From positions 37,222,001 through 37,286,000 of the forward strand of contig NC_134106.1 of assembly GCF_040939455.1 (NCBI RefSeq): a stretch of 64,000 nt of DNA, written 5' to 3'. Origin of the DNA: Microcebus murinus (taxonomy: Eukaryota; Chordata; Mammalia; Primates; Cheirogaleidae). Position 1 is the stretch's first letter; the number at the start of each line of letters is the position of its first letter. The translations under genes were made by a program, and so were the position numbers. Under the pieces are notes generated by a model. The model worked only from the letters and a program-made list of their open reading frames with translations. It had not been told where the DNA came from and searched no databases. Below are positions 35,790 to 48,782 of the stretch, one piece after another.

Positions 35790-36325
35790 TGCCTAGTGGT
35801 TAAAAATGTAGCTCTGAGGCAGGGCGTGGTGGCTCACGCCTGTAATCCTAGCACTTTGGGAGACCGAGGCGGGCAGATTGCTCAAGGTCTGGAGTTCGAA
35901 ACCAGCCTGAGCGAGACCCCATCTCTACCAAAAATAGAAATAAATTAATTGACCAACTAAAAATATATATACAAAAAATTAGCCGGGCATGGTGGTGCAT
36001 GCCTGTAGTCCCAGCTACTCGGGAGGCTGAGGCAGTAGGATCGCTGAGCCCCGGAGATTGAGGTTGCTGTGAGCCAGGCTGACGCCACGGCACTCACTCT
36101 AGCCTGGGCAACAAAATGAGACTGTCTCAAAAAAAAAAAAAAAAAAAAAAAAATGTAGCTCTGGAGTAAGCTGCCTTGTATAACCTGTTTCTGTCCCTTA
36201 CCAAGCATGAGACGTTAGGCAAATTACTTGACTTCTCTATACCTTCTTTTAAAGTTACTTTCCTATAAAAATAGAATAATAATAATAGTACTTCCTTGAT
36301 GAAGTGTTTGCAAAAATTAAAGGTG
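35790..36325 (+). mobile_element. MIR SINE split by an Alu
   Basis: TAGTGGTTAAAAATGTAGCTCTG before the Alu; TGTAGCTCTGGAGTAAGCTG-CCTT, GCAAATTACTTGACTTCTCT and AATAATAATAGTACTTCCTT after it. Confidence 0.85.
35818..36148 (+). mobile_element. Alu, variant strepsirrhine subfamily, intact TSD
   Basis: Shares all the diagnostic changes of the Alu at 25928 (TTGACCAACTAAAAATATAT, GGCAGTAGGATCGCTGAGCC, CCGGAGATTGAGG). Perfect 15-base duplication AAAAATGTAGCTCTG at 35802-35816 and 36149-36163. Confidence 0.97.
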
Positions 36326-36332
36326 TTATGGG

Positions 36333-36497
36333 GGCCCGGCGCAGTGGCTCACACCTGTAATCCTAGCACTCTGGGAGGCCAATGTGGGAGGACTGCTTGA
36401 GCTCAGGAGTTCAAGACCAGCCTGAGCAAGAGCAAGACCCCGTCTCCACTAAAAATAGAAAAAATTAGCTGGGTGTGGTGGCACATGCCTGTAGTCT
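36333..36497 (+). mobile_element. Alu truncated at the 3' side
   Basis: Left arm, linker and the first 25 or so bases of the right arm only. It stops at GCCTGTAGT and unrelated sequence follows with no A tail. This implies a deletion after insertion. Confidence 0.9.
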
Positions 36498-37159
36498 ATC
36501 CACATTATCAGAAGTATCACCAAGTGTCCATGATCATGTATTCCATTATGACAATACGGTTATCAAAAACCTACCTAGTAGGAATTCAGTATATGTGAGA
36601 ACTCACACCTTTGTACCAAAAGTGACGGGAAGTAGAAGAAAAGGAAATCAGTCATAACAAGAAAAATAAAAATAGGAACAGTCAATAAACTTTCATACAT
36701 CTAACATTCTGAAAATCTTAATAAAACATACCATGACTGGGCACAGATAGTTCTCACTGTGGTTAACTTTAATGCTTAGCTATACAGTCTCAGCTATCAT
36801 TAAAATATTAAATTTTGCAACCATTTGTAAATCTAATTATAAATACACATTAAAAATTAAATTTGAATTTTATTCATTTCAACCCATCTCTAAACTCAAA
36901 TAATCCTATTTTTTTCTTTTATTATCATCCTTTTCCAAACATATTAAGATGTGTGTGTTTGAGTATGAACAGATATTTGTATTTTACAGACATACCTACT
37001 CAATTTTTTAAATCACAAATTCACATTTGCTGGATTATTTAAAACAAAAACAGGCTATGGTGTGCTACAATTTTCTACAGTTCAGTACGTACTGTGGATT
37101 TTGTTATCAGAGACTGCCCCCTACAGACATTTATATCTCCCAACCTAAAGAATCAACAG

Positions 37160-37490
37160 AAGCACAAAAGAAACTAGACTGGAATGGAGAGGGAGAATGA
37201 AAGGATAGGGTAATAAGTTGTAGTTATGAAGGCTGAATAAGACTAGAGATCTAATGTACAGTATGAAGACTACAGTTAATAATATTGTACTGTATACTAG
37301 AAATTTATCAAAAGAGTAGATTTCAGATACTCTTACCACAAAAACAAGGTAACTGTGAGATGATAGACAAGTCAAGTGCTTGATTATCATGTACAGTACT
37401 GAATGACTACGGTATTCATTTCACTATGTATATGTACATCAAAGCATCATCTTGGACATGTTAAATATATACAATTTTCTAAAATACTTT
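37160..37490 (+). mobile_element. Old L1 3' UTR fragment
   Basis: ACTACAGTTAATAATATTGT-ACTGTATAC, AAAGAGTAGATTTCAGATAC and CAAAGCATCATCTTGGACAT match the common old L1 3' UTR segment. Confidence 0.7.
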
Positions 37491-38050
37491 AGTAAAATAT
37501 ATTTTTAAAAGAATATGGATCACCAGAGCATCAATCCCCCCACTCAACACTAACAGAGAACTCCTGAAAAAAGCCAGTCTTATCCAGAAGGTTCTCACTC
37601 AAAGGTTCATTTTGACAATAAAACCATTGCATCTTGGCATGTATCAACTGTCATTCTCCTTGGGTTTTTCTTAGAAATATCTTACCTTTCATCTCTCACT
37701 CTCATTCTCTCTTGTGCATACAAATACACAATGGAAAGATACAGTTGTAAGTAAATTTCAGAAGAAGATAACTTTACTCTTAGAAGTGTGGGAGTAGGGC
37801 TTCACTTTATACTTCGTGTATGTCAGAATTGCTGAAATTCTATTTAAAGAGTAAATATGACTTTTATAACTAAAAAATTTTTAGAAATAAAAGCTTTAAA
37901 AGCTTTTTAAATATGGGAGACAATATGGGAGAATCTTTATAACCTTGGGATATGAAGGGATTTCTTTAAAAAGAAAAAGAGCAATTATCTTAAAAGAAAA
38001 GATTAATAAATTAACTATAATAAAACTAAAACCTTCTTTAGTTTTCCTCC

Positions 38051-38146
38051 TTGGTTGCCAAGGTCCTCTCCTCAACTCCAGCAAGCTCATCTAAAAATTA
38101 TCTACACACAATCTTTCTACTTCTTAATCCACATTCAATCCTCACA
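38051..38146. repeat. Local duplication copy 1 (L2-derived)
   Basis: About 96 bases with GGTCCTCTCCTCAACTCCAG and TTCTACTTCTTAATCCACAT. Some 92% identical to 38897-38992, which is part of a longer L2. See the finding. Confidence 0.85.
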
Positions 38147-38149
38147 TAC

Positions 38150-38320
38150 TAAGAGATGGCATAAAGAAAATGAAAAGACAAGTTATGAACTGGGAGAAAA
38201 GATTTGCAACACATAAGTGACAAAGACTATCTAAAAAATACTTATAAATGAATAAGAAAAAGAGAAATACATAGAAAAATAAGCAAAAGACTAGAACAGG
38301 GACTTCATCAAAAAAGGAAA
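38150..38320 (+). mobile_element. Old L1 ORF2 fragment
   Basis: AAAATGAAAAGACAAGTTAT, GGGAGAAAAGATTTGCAACA and AACAGGGACTTCATC match the ORF2 block with KMKRQATDWEKIFAKH-type coding. Confidence 0.75.
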
Positions 38321-38493
38321 GCAGAGTGGCTAAGCAATAGGTATATCAAGATTTATTTTACTAGAATTATTTATTGTTTATATGCTGCAATATTCTTTTA
38401 TATAGTCATTACTAAATGAAATAACTTTTAAACATAAGTTTTCAAATTAAAAAAAAAGAAAGCAAAGATGATCTCTGTAAGTAAAGCTGGTAC

Positions 38494-38632
38494 CTTTAAC
38501 AACAGGTCTAACGTAAGAGAGCAGATTGAGCGCCCCTGGATTCTCAAGCAGTGTCCTGGCTGCTCCTTCTAATCCCAACTGTTTTGCTCTCTGCGCTTTA
38601 GTGCCTTTGCTCCCAGTTTTATATGGAGCAGA
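38494..38632 (-). CDS. SRBD1: SRBD1 coding exon 7
   Basis: 139 bases, residues 312-358. The acceptor is a T-rich tract ending CTAG and the donor is GTTAAAG|GTACCA. It encodes [20 protein letters not shown], the counterpart of the PYKPKRRT-KA-IAREKGLEPLA motif of Tex, and then an [13 protein letters not shown] helix. It ends in phase 1 (G|GG Gly). The exon lies between two copies of a local duplication (38051-38146 and 38897-38992). Confidence 0.95.
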
Positions 38633-38889
38633 CTAGAAAAAAAAAAAGGCAGAAAACATATCATATGGTTCAGTTTAAAAAGCAAAAGTTAAAACTAGGA
38701 TATAAAATTAGAAGCCATGCTGAGAATGCTTAAGACATCTTTTTCTCAACCCTTTCTTCCTCCTTCAGAGATGAAGTAATACTAACTAGATAATACTTAC
38801 TGTATGAAGATGGTGTGTGCCTTATCTTATTCTTCATGCTTTTCTATATGCTATATTACCTGTGTGTTTGGTTTCACTTATCTTAGAAA

Positions 38890-39560
38890 CTCATTGCCTG
38901 GATGCCACGGTCCTCTCCTCAACTCCAGCAAGCTCCTCTAAAAATTGTCTACACACAAGCCTTCTACTTCTTAATCCACATTCACTCCTCAACCTGCCAC
39001 CACCTGGCTTCTCTTCTCACACACCTTGCTGAAAGTGGTACCATTAAAATCCACAATGATCCCTAATTATCAAACATATTTTTTTCAGTCCTTATTTTGC
39101 CAAATCCCCCTGCTACATTTAGTTATTGATCATTACCTCCTTCTAAAACTCTCTTCCCTCCTGTTCCAAGGTACCATTATCTCCTAATTCTCCTGATACC
39201 TCTCTGACCATTTCTTCCATGTCTCCTCAGGCTCTCCCCTCCTCCATCCACACTTTAAAAGTTGATGTTCCCCAGTGGTCAATCCTGACCTGCTCACCCC
39301 ACAAACTCTCCTTGAGTGAATTCTTCTATTCTCATGGTTTCAAGTACCAACTACAGGCTGAACACACTTACATCTAGGTCTCTCCAATTCAGCCCTCTCT
39401 CTTTTCACATTTGTATTATCAACTCTCTTTCCCCACTTAACTGAGAATTCCTTAAGGATAATGATTATATATTTATTCATCTTTACAAACTCAGGTGTCT
39501 AGCAAAAAAAAAAAAAATACTCTCTAAATATCTATTGAATAAAGAATAAATATTTCATTC
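38890..39560 (+). mobile_element. L2 LINE fragment
   Basis: TTAATCCACATTCACTCCTC then CACCTGGCTTCTCTTCTC, CTCCTGATACCTCTCTGACC, GATGTTCCCCAGTGGTCAAT and ATGGTTTCAAGTACCAACTAC follow the order of L2 ORF2, then the 3' end (AGAATTCCTTAAGGATAATG). It ends before SRBD1 exon 6. Confidence 0.85.
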
Positions 39561-39675
39561 AATTAAATGGTGGCTAATATTTTAGCTTTTTACTTCTTGG
39601 TTGTCTTTAACTATAAAAAGATCCAAATCATAATATATTCAGGTATTATATTAAAAGATAAAAAGGGTAACTTAC

Positions 39676-39793
39676 CACATGTTCTAGTTCTTCAAAAGTT
39701 TTACAGTTTAGCAAGGTTTTTAACAAGCACTCAGACATCTTCCCCTCCTTCTTAATTTTCTGGATTGTATTATGAACCTTCTTTGCAACAGCC
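39676..39793 (-). CDS. SRBD1: SRBD1 coding exon 6
   Basis: 118 bases, residues 272-311. The acceptor is TATTTTCAG and the donor is CATGTG|GTAAGT. The Arg codon is split CG|G with exon 5, and the exon ends in phase 0. The peptide ([21 protein letters not shown] then [13 protein letters not shown]) is helical and continues the Tex N-terminal domain. In SRBD1 the two arms before the [15 protein letters not shown] motif are longer than in bacterial Tex. Confidence 0.94.
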
Positions 39794-40122
39794 CTGAAAA
39801 TAAAAACTTTCATAATATACAAAATTTATATGTCAAAACTTTTTTTTTGAAGCGATCTGAAACTTACAGAAAAGTTGCAGGTAAAGTAAAAGGAACTGTT
39901 TTCTTCTCTGATCCATTTGAGAATAAGTTAACAACACCCCCAAATACTTTAGGGTACATTTCCTATAAACATGAATCTTCTCCTACATAACCATAATATA
40001 GCCACCAATATCAGGTAATTAATTCTGATATATTAGTACCATCTAATCCTCAGACCTCATTTAAGTTTCACCAATTGTCCCAATAATGTCCTTTACAGAG
40101 GATTCAGATGAGCATTATGGTT

Positions 40123-40465
40123 GTTTTTTTTTCTTTTTTTTTTTTTTTGAGACAGTCTCACTTTGTTGCCCAGGCTCGAGTGAGTGCCGTGGTGTCAGCC
40201 TAGCTCACGGCAACCTCAAACTCCTGGGCTCAAGTAATCCTCCTGCCTCAGCCTCCCGAGTAGCTGGGACTACAGGCATGTGCCACCATGCCCGGCTAAT
40301 TTTTTCTATATATATTAGTTGGCCAATTAATTTCTTTCTATTTATAGTAGAGACGGGGGGTCTCGCTCTTGCTCAGGCTGGTTTTGAACTCCTGACCTTG
40401 AGCAATCCACCCACCTTGGCCTCCCAGAGTGCTAGGATTACAGGCGTGAGCCACCGCGCCCGGCC
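40123..40465 (-). mobile_element. Alu, strepsirrhine linker, intact TSD
   Basis: Full-length reverse element, TTAGTTGGCCAATTAATT. Duplication GAGCATTATGGTT at 40110-40122 and 40466-40478. Frames of 133 and 118 codons over it are Alu-derived. Confidence 0.97.
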
Positions 40466-40478
40466 GAGCATTATGGTT

Positions 40479-41500
40479 TGCATGTAGTTGCCACATGTCC
40501 ATAGTCTTCTTCAAACTAAAACAGTATTTTAGCCTCTTCTTGATTTTCAAGACCTTAATATTTCTGAATACTATAGGACGGTTATTTTGAAGAATGTCCC
40601 ACAGTTTGGGTTTCTCTGATGTGTCCTTACAATTAAATTCAGATGGTGCATCTTTGGCAGGAATATTGTAGAAGTGACACTGTGTTCTTCTCACTAGATC
40701 CTATTAGGTGGCAAAAGATTTTGATTTGTCCCATTGCTAATTAACTTTGACCATGACAATTAAGGTAGTATCTGTGGGTTTCTCCATGACACAGGTACTC
40801 TTTATTCCTCTTGTAATTAAGTATTTTGTGGAGAGGTACTTGGAAACTATGTAATTATCCCATTCTTCATTAAACTTTCAATTTATTCACTGATTTATTT
40901 ATATCACTATAGACTCATTTCTTATTTTATTCAGTGGTTATAATCCATTGCTATCGCATTTTAATGTTCAAATTATTCCAGGTTTGGCCAGAAGTAGCCC
41001 CTTTTAGCTAGCTTCTGTTCTGTGTCCTTCTGACATATCCCTGTCATTCCATGAGCACTTCCTTATTCTCTGGCACAAGATATCCCAGGCTCATCTTCTA
41101 CTTTCCCTACCCAAGCCCTGAAATCAGGAGAATGGTACTTAGAAACCAAGTTATGGGTATTGGACATACTCATTGCTACTGCAGTATCACTGCTCAAGAA
41201 AGGCATACCTAGCACCACCCATAACTGGTTTCTAAATACCATTCCCCACAAAAAACCACCAGATTCCAAGTAAAAAAGCCGATTCCAGGAATCAACATAT
41301 AGGGATCAGTATACAAGCATGGACAAAAAGAGAGGTAGGTACAGCAGTTCCTCTGCTTTACAAAAGTTTTTCACTGTGACTATATAATTCTATTGTTTTA
41401 TTTAATGCTTCTGATACTATTTCATCACTTGTTCTTATTTATAGGATCTGCCTAATAATGGCATCACTAAAATGATGGCCAAAAGTTAGAGAATTATTAA
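40479..41500. other. SRBD1 intron, nothing recognised
   Basis: Non-coding. Style suggests old MaLR or L1 3' sequence (AATCCATTGCTATCGCA-type), not assignable. Confidence 0.4.
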
Positions 41501-41513
41501 AAATGATTGATGG

Positions 41514-41845
41514 GGGCCGGGCGCGGTGGCTCACGCCTGTAATCCTAGCACTCTGGGAGGCCGAGGCGGGCGGATTGTTTGAGTCCAGGAGTTTGAAACT
41601 AACCTGAGCAAGAGCGAGACCCCGTCTCTACTATAAATAGGAAGAAATTAATTGGCCAACTAACATATAGAAAAAATTAGCCGGGCATGGTGGTGCATGC
41701 CTGTAGTCCCAGCTACTTGGAAGGCTGAGGCAGGAGGATTGCTTGAGCCCAGGAGTGTGAGGTTGCTGTGAGCTAGGCTGACACCACGGCACTCAGTCTA
41801 GCCTGGGCAACAAAGCGAGACTCTGTCTCAAAAAAAAAAAAAAAA
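41514..41845 (+). mobile_element. Alu, strepsirrhine linker, intact TSD
   Basis: Full length, linker TTAATTGGCCAACTAACATA. Duplication AAATGATTGATGG flanks it (41501-41513, 41847-41859). Confidence 0.97.
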
Positions 41846-41859
41846 AAAATGATTGATGG

Positions 41860-42750
41860 AAAAGAAAATTAAATCTACTTATATATTTAAAAAATAAAAA
41901 CACTAAAAGCAGAATATAGTCCTTAGATTATATTACAACCTCTTAGATTATGTCTTTTATAGTACTGGAAGCCCAAGACTATTTTCAAGGCCTAAAGCCT
42001 ATCATGGTCATTTTGACTAAAGACCAATTCCTGTTGGCCTGCACATAAAGAAGATGACAAGCACTTTTAGAGAAAAATACATCTTACTATCCAGAACCAT
42101 ACTCTTTAATTCACTTTTTTTTTTTTTCTCAGTAACAATTTTTACTTCCATGTTAAAATGACAATACAGGATATCCCAAAAGTTGCCATACATAGGGAAA
42201 ATGGAAAATTATAGCTAAATGTACCTTTATTTACAAAATATTCATTATAAAATTTTTTTCAGATATCATAATCCTTGATATATGTTGAAGTACTTAGGAA
42301 TAATTCACTTTTAATCATGACCCATATTAAGAAATATATTTTATCTTATAATCCAGTATACATATACATATATACCACATAATTGAAACATTTCATGAAA
42401 CTCATATTTTCTATTCTCTATTTCATATTTTTTAAGTGGCATGACTTATTAAATTGGTTTTACTTCTCATGTATGGGTCACAATTAACAGAATGAAAACC
42501 AATGCTCTAATTATAGAAAATGCTAAACTTAAGAAAAAAAATAGAGACCATATCTCATTACCAAAAAGAAATCTCAGTCTTACAGAAAAAAGATCTTCTA
42601 AGCCGTAGTCAACATCCTTGCCTAATTCAAGGAATATTCTTTTACTAATATTCAATTTATTCCTCTAGTCATGGAAACCCAGGGAGTGGAACTCTTTTGC
42701 AGTAGAAGTGTTTTTTATAGAAAAAGAAAATAGTGATGATAATCTTTCCT
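41860..42750. other. SRBD1 intron, nothing firmly recognised
   Basis: AT-rich. ATACAGGATATCCCAAAAGT at 42165-42186 hints at a mariner-type terminus, but no partner end was found. Confidence 0.35.
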
Positions 42751-43862
<1,112 letters not shown>

Positions 43863-43879
43863 AATCTTGATATAAAGCT

Positions 43880-45139
43880 TCTGTTTATCTCCTACACAAC
43901 CAAATATTGTTAGAATACCTTTAATTTTTTTCAGTAAACGATTTTTGCTCGTTTGTGACATTTTTCTCAATTTCAGGTCCCCAAACCCTCAGACTTTCTT
44001 CATTACTTTGCCTTCTACCAAACAAAAAGCTTATGTCAGAATTTGTAAACTGCTGGCCTTAAAGATGTGACCTGTAGATGGTTTTCTTTGGCCTAGAAAT
44101 TTCTTACATAGAAACCCAGATTACCAGCTTCTTTTCAGAAATAAAGAGATCTAGCAACTGGGCAGAAAACTCTGTATGACAGTAATCTGTAGGAGATAAT
44201 TAGGGTTTCCCTCTTTGACAGGAGTTGTAATCTCCAGTTCTTATCCCCCATTCTTGATTATACTAGCCTGGCCCTGGAATACATGATACATATACATGTA
44301 TGGAATACATGATACATCTGAGACCATTAGATTAGTAAGTAAAAATAACCCTAATTACTTTTAGAATAGCTTGATGGTAAGATTATACCCAATTTTAATC
44401 AGATCCTTGTTGTAGACTTGAAGAACATACACATTAACATAGTACCTGCAGAAGACATGCAGTAAATGCATGAGTGGTGAACAGTCTTTTAATAAGCACT
44501 ATTGAATCATATGGTCAGCCTTATGGTCTTTCTACACATATTTCTGAGTTAATTAAGTTCAGAGGCTTAATTTTTTTTAAAAGGTACTTTCCATTCTATA
44601 AGTATAAAAAACTTACAATCCACAAATACTAAATTACCATAACCATTAAAAGAACGGAAAAAGGAAACATATGTATTGCCTACCAAACTCTATACTGCCC
44701 AAGAACTCTCCATTTAGGAACTTTATGGAATTAACAGGACAATTTTACACAAGCTGTTAAAAGATTTAGACTAAAATGTACTTCTCAGAGTTTCCTGCTG
44801 ACAGTACTACTTTTGCCATTATGCCCAATCTTTTCTATGAGAGAAGACAACTGTCAAATTCTAAGGCATATACTTTCACTGCAAACCACCTTTTATCTGA
44901 CACATGCCCTAGCTATGCATAAACTCACCAGCAGAGGGACTCCATACACCCCCTAAATAAGTAAAACAGAAAAGACTTTCTCCATAGGAATAGGACTATA
45001 TCCAGATTACAATAATTCAAGGAAGCAAAACACTGGAACTGTCAAAATATACTGTCATTCACTTCCTCATAGTTTCTTCTCATTAGCTTACATACCGTTT
45101 TCCCCTTACACTAGGTTCATCTCTTTCTAGGTTTCTTAC
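43880..45139. other. SRBD1 intron 5, nothing recognised
   Basis: Right of the RPS6 copy. One short direct repeat (TGGAATACATGATACAT twice, 44275-44291 and 44300-44316). No gene or clear repeat family. Confidence 0.45.
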
Positions 45140-45306
45140 CGTAGCTCTTCTAGTGTTTGTCGAACTTCTCTCAAAGAATCAGCATCAAGATTATTAATGA
45201 GCTCTTTTCGATAACGTATAATGAAGGGAATTGTGTTATCATCATTAAAGAGACGAATGATATTGGCACACACCCAAAGTTCAATATTAGTTCTCTCAGA
45301 TAAAAC
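45140..45306 (-). CDS. SRBD1: SRBD1 coding exon 5, Tex-like N-domain
   Basis: 167 bases, residues 217 to 272 (partial). The acceptor is GATTTGCAG and the donor is AGCTACG|GTAAGA. The peptide holds the most recognisable Tex signature in the window: a run of [15 protein letters not shown] followed by [15 protein letters not shown]. It corresponds to the EGNTVPFIARYRKE block of bacterial Tex proteins. In Tex structures this helical region packs against the YqgF and HhH domains. The sequence is uninterrupted. Confidence 0.97.
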
Positions 45307-45699
45307 CTGCAAATCAAAAACACTCAGTGATTTAAAATACCAAAAATTAAACATCTATATTGTAAAATATAATTTAAAATGTAGTATCAAATAATGTTCT
45401 CTAGTCACTTAGAAACTCCTTGCTGTGTTTTTTTTATAAAAAACTATATAAAATACATACATATATTAACAATTATAATGGTAAAACAGACATTTCACCA
45501 ATTCAGGAAAATTCAATCAAAACCACTGCATCATTCAAATTTCACAGTGTTCGATGAGAGCACTTTTCAATTATGCAATGACGCACTTTTCTTCTCTCAG
45601 ATTGACAGCAAATATCAAGGAGTTGGTAACTCACCATGTCAGCAAGAGTATAGGGGAAAGGCATTTTTAATCATATTAATGAAAAGGTATAATGAATAA

Positions 45700-46130
45700 C
45701 CTCTGAAGGAAGAGTGATTTGGCAATTCCTATCAAAATTTGCAATGCATAAACTCTTTGACCACAAAATTCCACTCCTGGAAATTTATCCTGAGATATAT
45801 ATATATGTAAATATATATATACCTCTAGAAAATGATATTATTGATTTTTTTTTGAGAACTGTTTCTGGCACAGTAAAGGTCAGCAAAAACCTCAATTTAT
45901 AATGGGGAACTGATACATAAATTATAATACGCCGATATTATAATAGAATACTGTGCAACCATGCAATCAGCTCTATATGAACTGATATAGAATAATTCAT
46001 AAGAACTGAGAACAGAAAGGTAACTGGTTGGTTGAGCATTAGAGTAGAAAGACTTTTTTGAATTTTATATCATGCACAGAAGTTACATATTCAAAATAAT
46101 TATATTTTAAAAATAAGTCTATAGGTCTCA
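45700..46130 (+). mobile_element. Old L1 3' end
   Basis: TTTGGCAATTCCTATCAAAA, CTTTGACCACAAAATTCCAC-TCC, GGAAATTTATCCTGAGATAT and ATAGAATACTGTGCAACCAT follow the end of L1 ORF2 and 3' UTR. Confidence 0.8.
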
Positions 46131-46469
46131 GGAAAATGTACATGTAAGCAGAAAAGTTTAGAAAAATCAGCCCGGAGAAGAGAAAAAATAAAACACAATT
46201 TCTATAATTGTCCTCAAAAACCTAAGCAGTTTTTTCAAAGTAGGGAACAAAAGGAATAAGTTTTATTATTATTTCAACCTTTATGTCTATAACCTGCCAA
46301 AAACTGTGAAGAAATAAACAGGAAAATATTATTAAAGAATTACCATAATCAACTGATTAACAAAATCAAGTCAAAATATAACAGACTGAATTTCAAAACT
46401 TAATGAAATAAATGGCTAAACTTCAGAGACTATAGAGGATACCTCATTCTCCAGGCATCTTAAATCCTG

Positions 46470-47260
46470 AGACAACAGCTTATCCCCCAAATTTCTCATA
46501 AGGACGATACTTTCACATCTCCAGCCCTGACTCTCTTCTATGAGTTCCAGGCTCACTTAGCCCACCTATTTGACATATTCTCTTGGAAATCTAATGGGCA
46601 TTTCAAATCCTGCATTTGCAAAATGATCTTCCTCCCAAACTTATTTCTCCTCTAGTTTTCCCCATATGATGTCTATTTGAATAACAGTTTAAGCCAGAAA
46701 ACTGAGTCTAACTTGTCCATCTTCTTCAACTCTTAAATTTAATCCATCTTAAGAACCAGTCAACTCAAACGGTAAAATGTTTCCTTTGTCTATCATTGTT
46801 CCTCATTACTTCTGCCCCACACTCCAGTCTAATTCTAGCCTGGACTCTTGAAATATCCTTTAACTGTTCTCCCTGTGTCCTCTCCAAGTCCCGTCTATTC
46901 TAATTTCCATAAAGCAACAAGAATGTTCCTTTCAAAATGTATACTGGATCATGTCTACCTGTCACTGATTTCACATTGCATTTGAAATCCAAATTCCTTA
47001 CCATGACCCAAAGACATCAGCCTCTTTCTCCAACCTCATCTTATCCAGTCTTCCCCAATCATTAGAAGCCAGCCCAACAGCCTTCTCAGTTCCTAGATCA
47101 AGCCCACATGCTTCCCTCTTAAGAGGCATTCCTGAGGATGCTGCCTCATTCAGAAATGCTCCTGTTGCTTGTTATCTTCCCTAACCTCTACAAAAATCAA
47201 ACTTATTAGCATCTTCTCCCTCAAATCTGTACCTTTTCCTATCTCTTATTTCAGTCAATA
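46470..47260 (+). mobile_element. L2 LINE fragment
   Basis: AATCTAATGGGCATTTCAAA, TAGCCTGGACTCTTGAAATA, ATCATGTCTACCTGTCACTG, TTTGAAATCCAAATTCCTTA-CCATG and CTTAAGAGGCATTCCTGAGG follow L2 order. Confidence 0.85.
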
Positions 47261-47329
47261 TCATCATCATTTACCACAGAAACCTTCGGGGTTATTGTGG
47301 TTACCTCCCCATTATATAGCAGCTATGTG

Positions 47330-47710
47330 GCTTGACAGCATTTGACCCAAGTCCAGATCCACAGCACTTGGCTCAAGTGTTGTTTTAAGAATTAACAATA
47401 GCCAGAGTGTTGTATTGCCCTGGCCAAAGAGATTAGCCCAATCAGCATGAAGCTCAAGATTTGGACTAGAACTCAGAACCCAAGTACAATTTCTTCCTCT
47501 GGAGAAATACCGTTTGTAGTGGTAGAAACTCAAAGCTATAGCTATTTTGCTATCATGAGGATGGTAGTACTAAGAGAATAGGAGAGAGACTATTTCAGTG
47601 CACTGACTGAAACTTTCCTGTTATGTAGGTCAATAAATTTCCTTTATTGCTTAAACTAATTTGTTTTCTTTAATTGTAACCAAAAGCATTCTAATCAATG
47701 GCATCAGTGT
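47330..47710 (+). mobile_element. Probable MaLR/ERVL-type LTR
   Basis: Ends with GGTCAATAAATTTCCTTTATTGC, then TTTGTTTTCTTTAATTGTAACC and AAAAGCATTCTAATCA, a typical LTR 3' end with an AATAAA signal. The family is not certain. No viral genes seen. Confidence 0.55.
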
Positions 47711-47972
47711 CACTATGGGTTCTCTATTACACCCATCTACTCTGTCACCAAGGATGCAAAGAGAACTTCTAAAACGTCTTCCTTCCCCTGAATTCTTTCT
47801 ACTGTGTTCAGAAACAAGAGTGAGAGGAAAAGCTATGAAGTAACATCCTACTACTTACTAGGCCAGAGAGAAGAAAAATCACGATTAAAAACAACTGGTG
47901 ACATTCTACTAATAGGTAATAAAAAAAGGCAGCATGAGCAAAAAAGACATTCCTCTGAAGAAAAAATATGAT

Positions 47973-48007
47973 ATACTACTTCCCAGTCCCAGACTGGGAA
48001 GTAGTAT
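47973..48007. repeat. Perfect hairpin, 15-bp arms, 5-base loop
   Basis: ATACTACTTCCCAGT, then CCCAG, then the exact reverse complement. Arms at 47973-47987 and 47993-48007. Confidence 0.97.
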
Positions 48008-48019
48008 TAGGATCAGCAG

Positions 48020-48205
48020 AGGCCCTGGACGCTACAGCCACCATACAGAGCAGAGAAAGGCGTACATGTTAGAATCACATGGGGCAGACAATAGGGAGGG
48101 AGGTCACCCCCAACTACTCTGAGGGGCACTGCCATAAATAATTAAGTTTGAAATGGTTGCACAGTGTGTGGGGCAGACAAAAGGTTGAGAATCACTGCTC
48201 ATGAG
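48020..48205 (-). mobile_element. hAT-type MITE (MER5/MER20-like)
   Basis: Ends (reverse) in GAGCAGTGATTCTCAACCTTTT and contains a reverse TGATTCTAACATG block. This is the NTTCTCAACC-type end of Charlie-derived MITEs. The other end is unclear. Confidence 0.55.
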
Positions 48206-48782
48206 CCACCCTTCGGGTCCCCTCTAATGTCTCCAAAGCCAGTCAAAAAAAAGGTGGGAGAAATCTGATTTCTTTTGTAGTAAGACATATAATTCTGGCA
48301 CTTCAAGTTGGAATTCTTATAGAATTTTCTTTTAAAATATTGTTAGGCCTTGTTTGTAGTATATTACAACATTATGCTAAAGGTAAATAGATGCATTAAT
48401 ATGAACAGCCAATGACCTAATCACCTATACTACTTTTATGGGGAAATACAGTCCAAGTTCAAATAAAAAGTTAACAACAAAACTTTGAAGGCCCAATCTG
48501 TTGGTGTAGTCTGTCTACACAGTGTATGTTCACTAAAACACCAACGCAAAGACCTACCTTGACTGAGATCAGAGCTCTCAGCCAAAGAACTGATGAAGAG
48601 AAGCCATAACAAAAAACAGTGTACCCAAGAAAAGAACCAGCAGCCAAAGTCTCCAGAAATCACTGACAAAACTGGAAAGAGAATTAAAAACTCCCAGCCC
48701 TTCCCTTGGCCAGTACAACCCTTATGCTAGTCAGAAAGAAAGGAATCAAACCACCTAAAGTGACAGAAAAGGCTGCACATAC
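48206..48782. other. SRBD1 intron 4 next to exon 4, nothing recognised
   Basis: Non-coding. A 77-codon minus-strand frame has no support. Confidence 0.45.
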
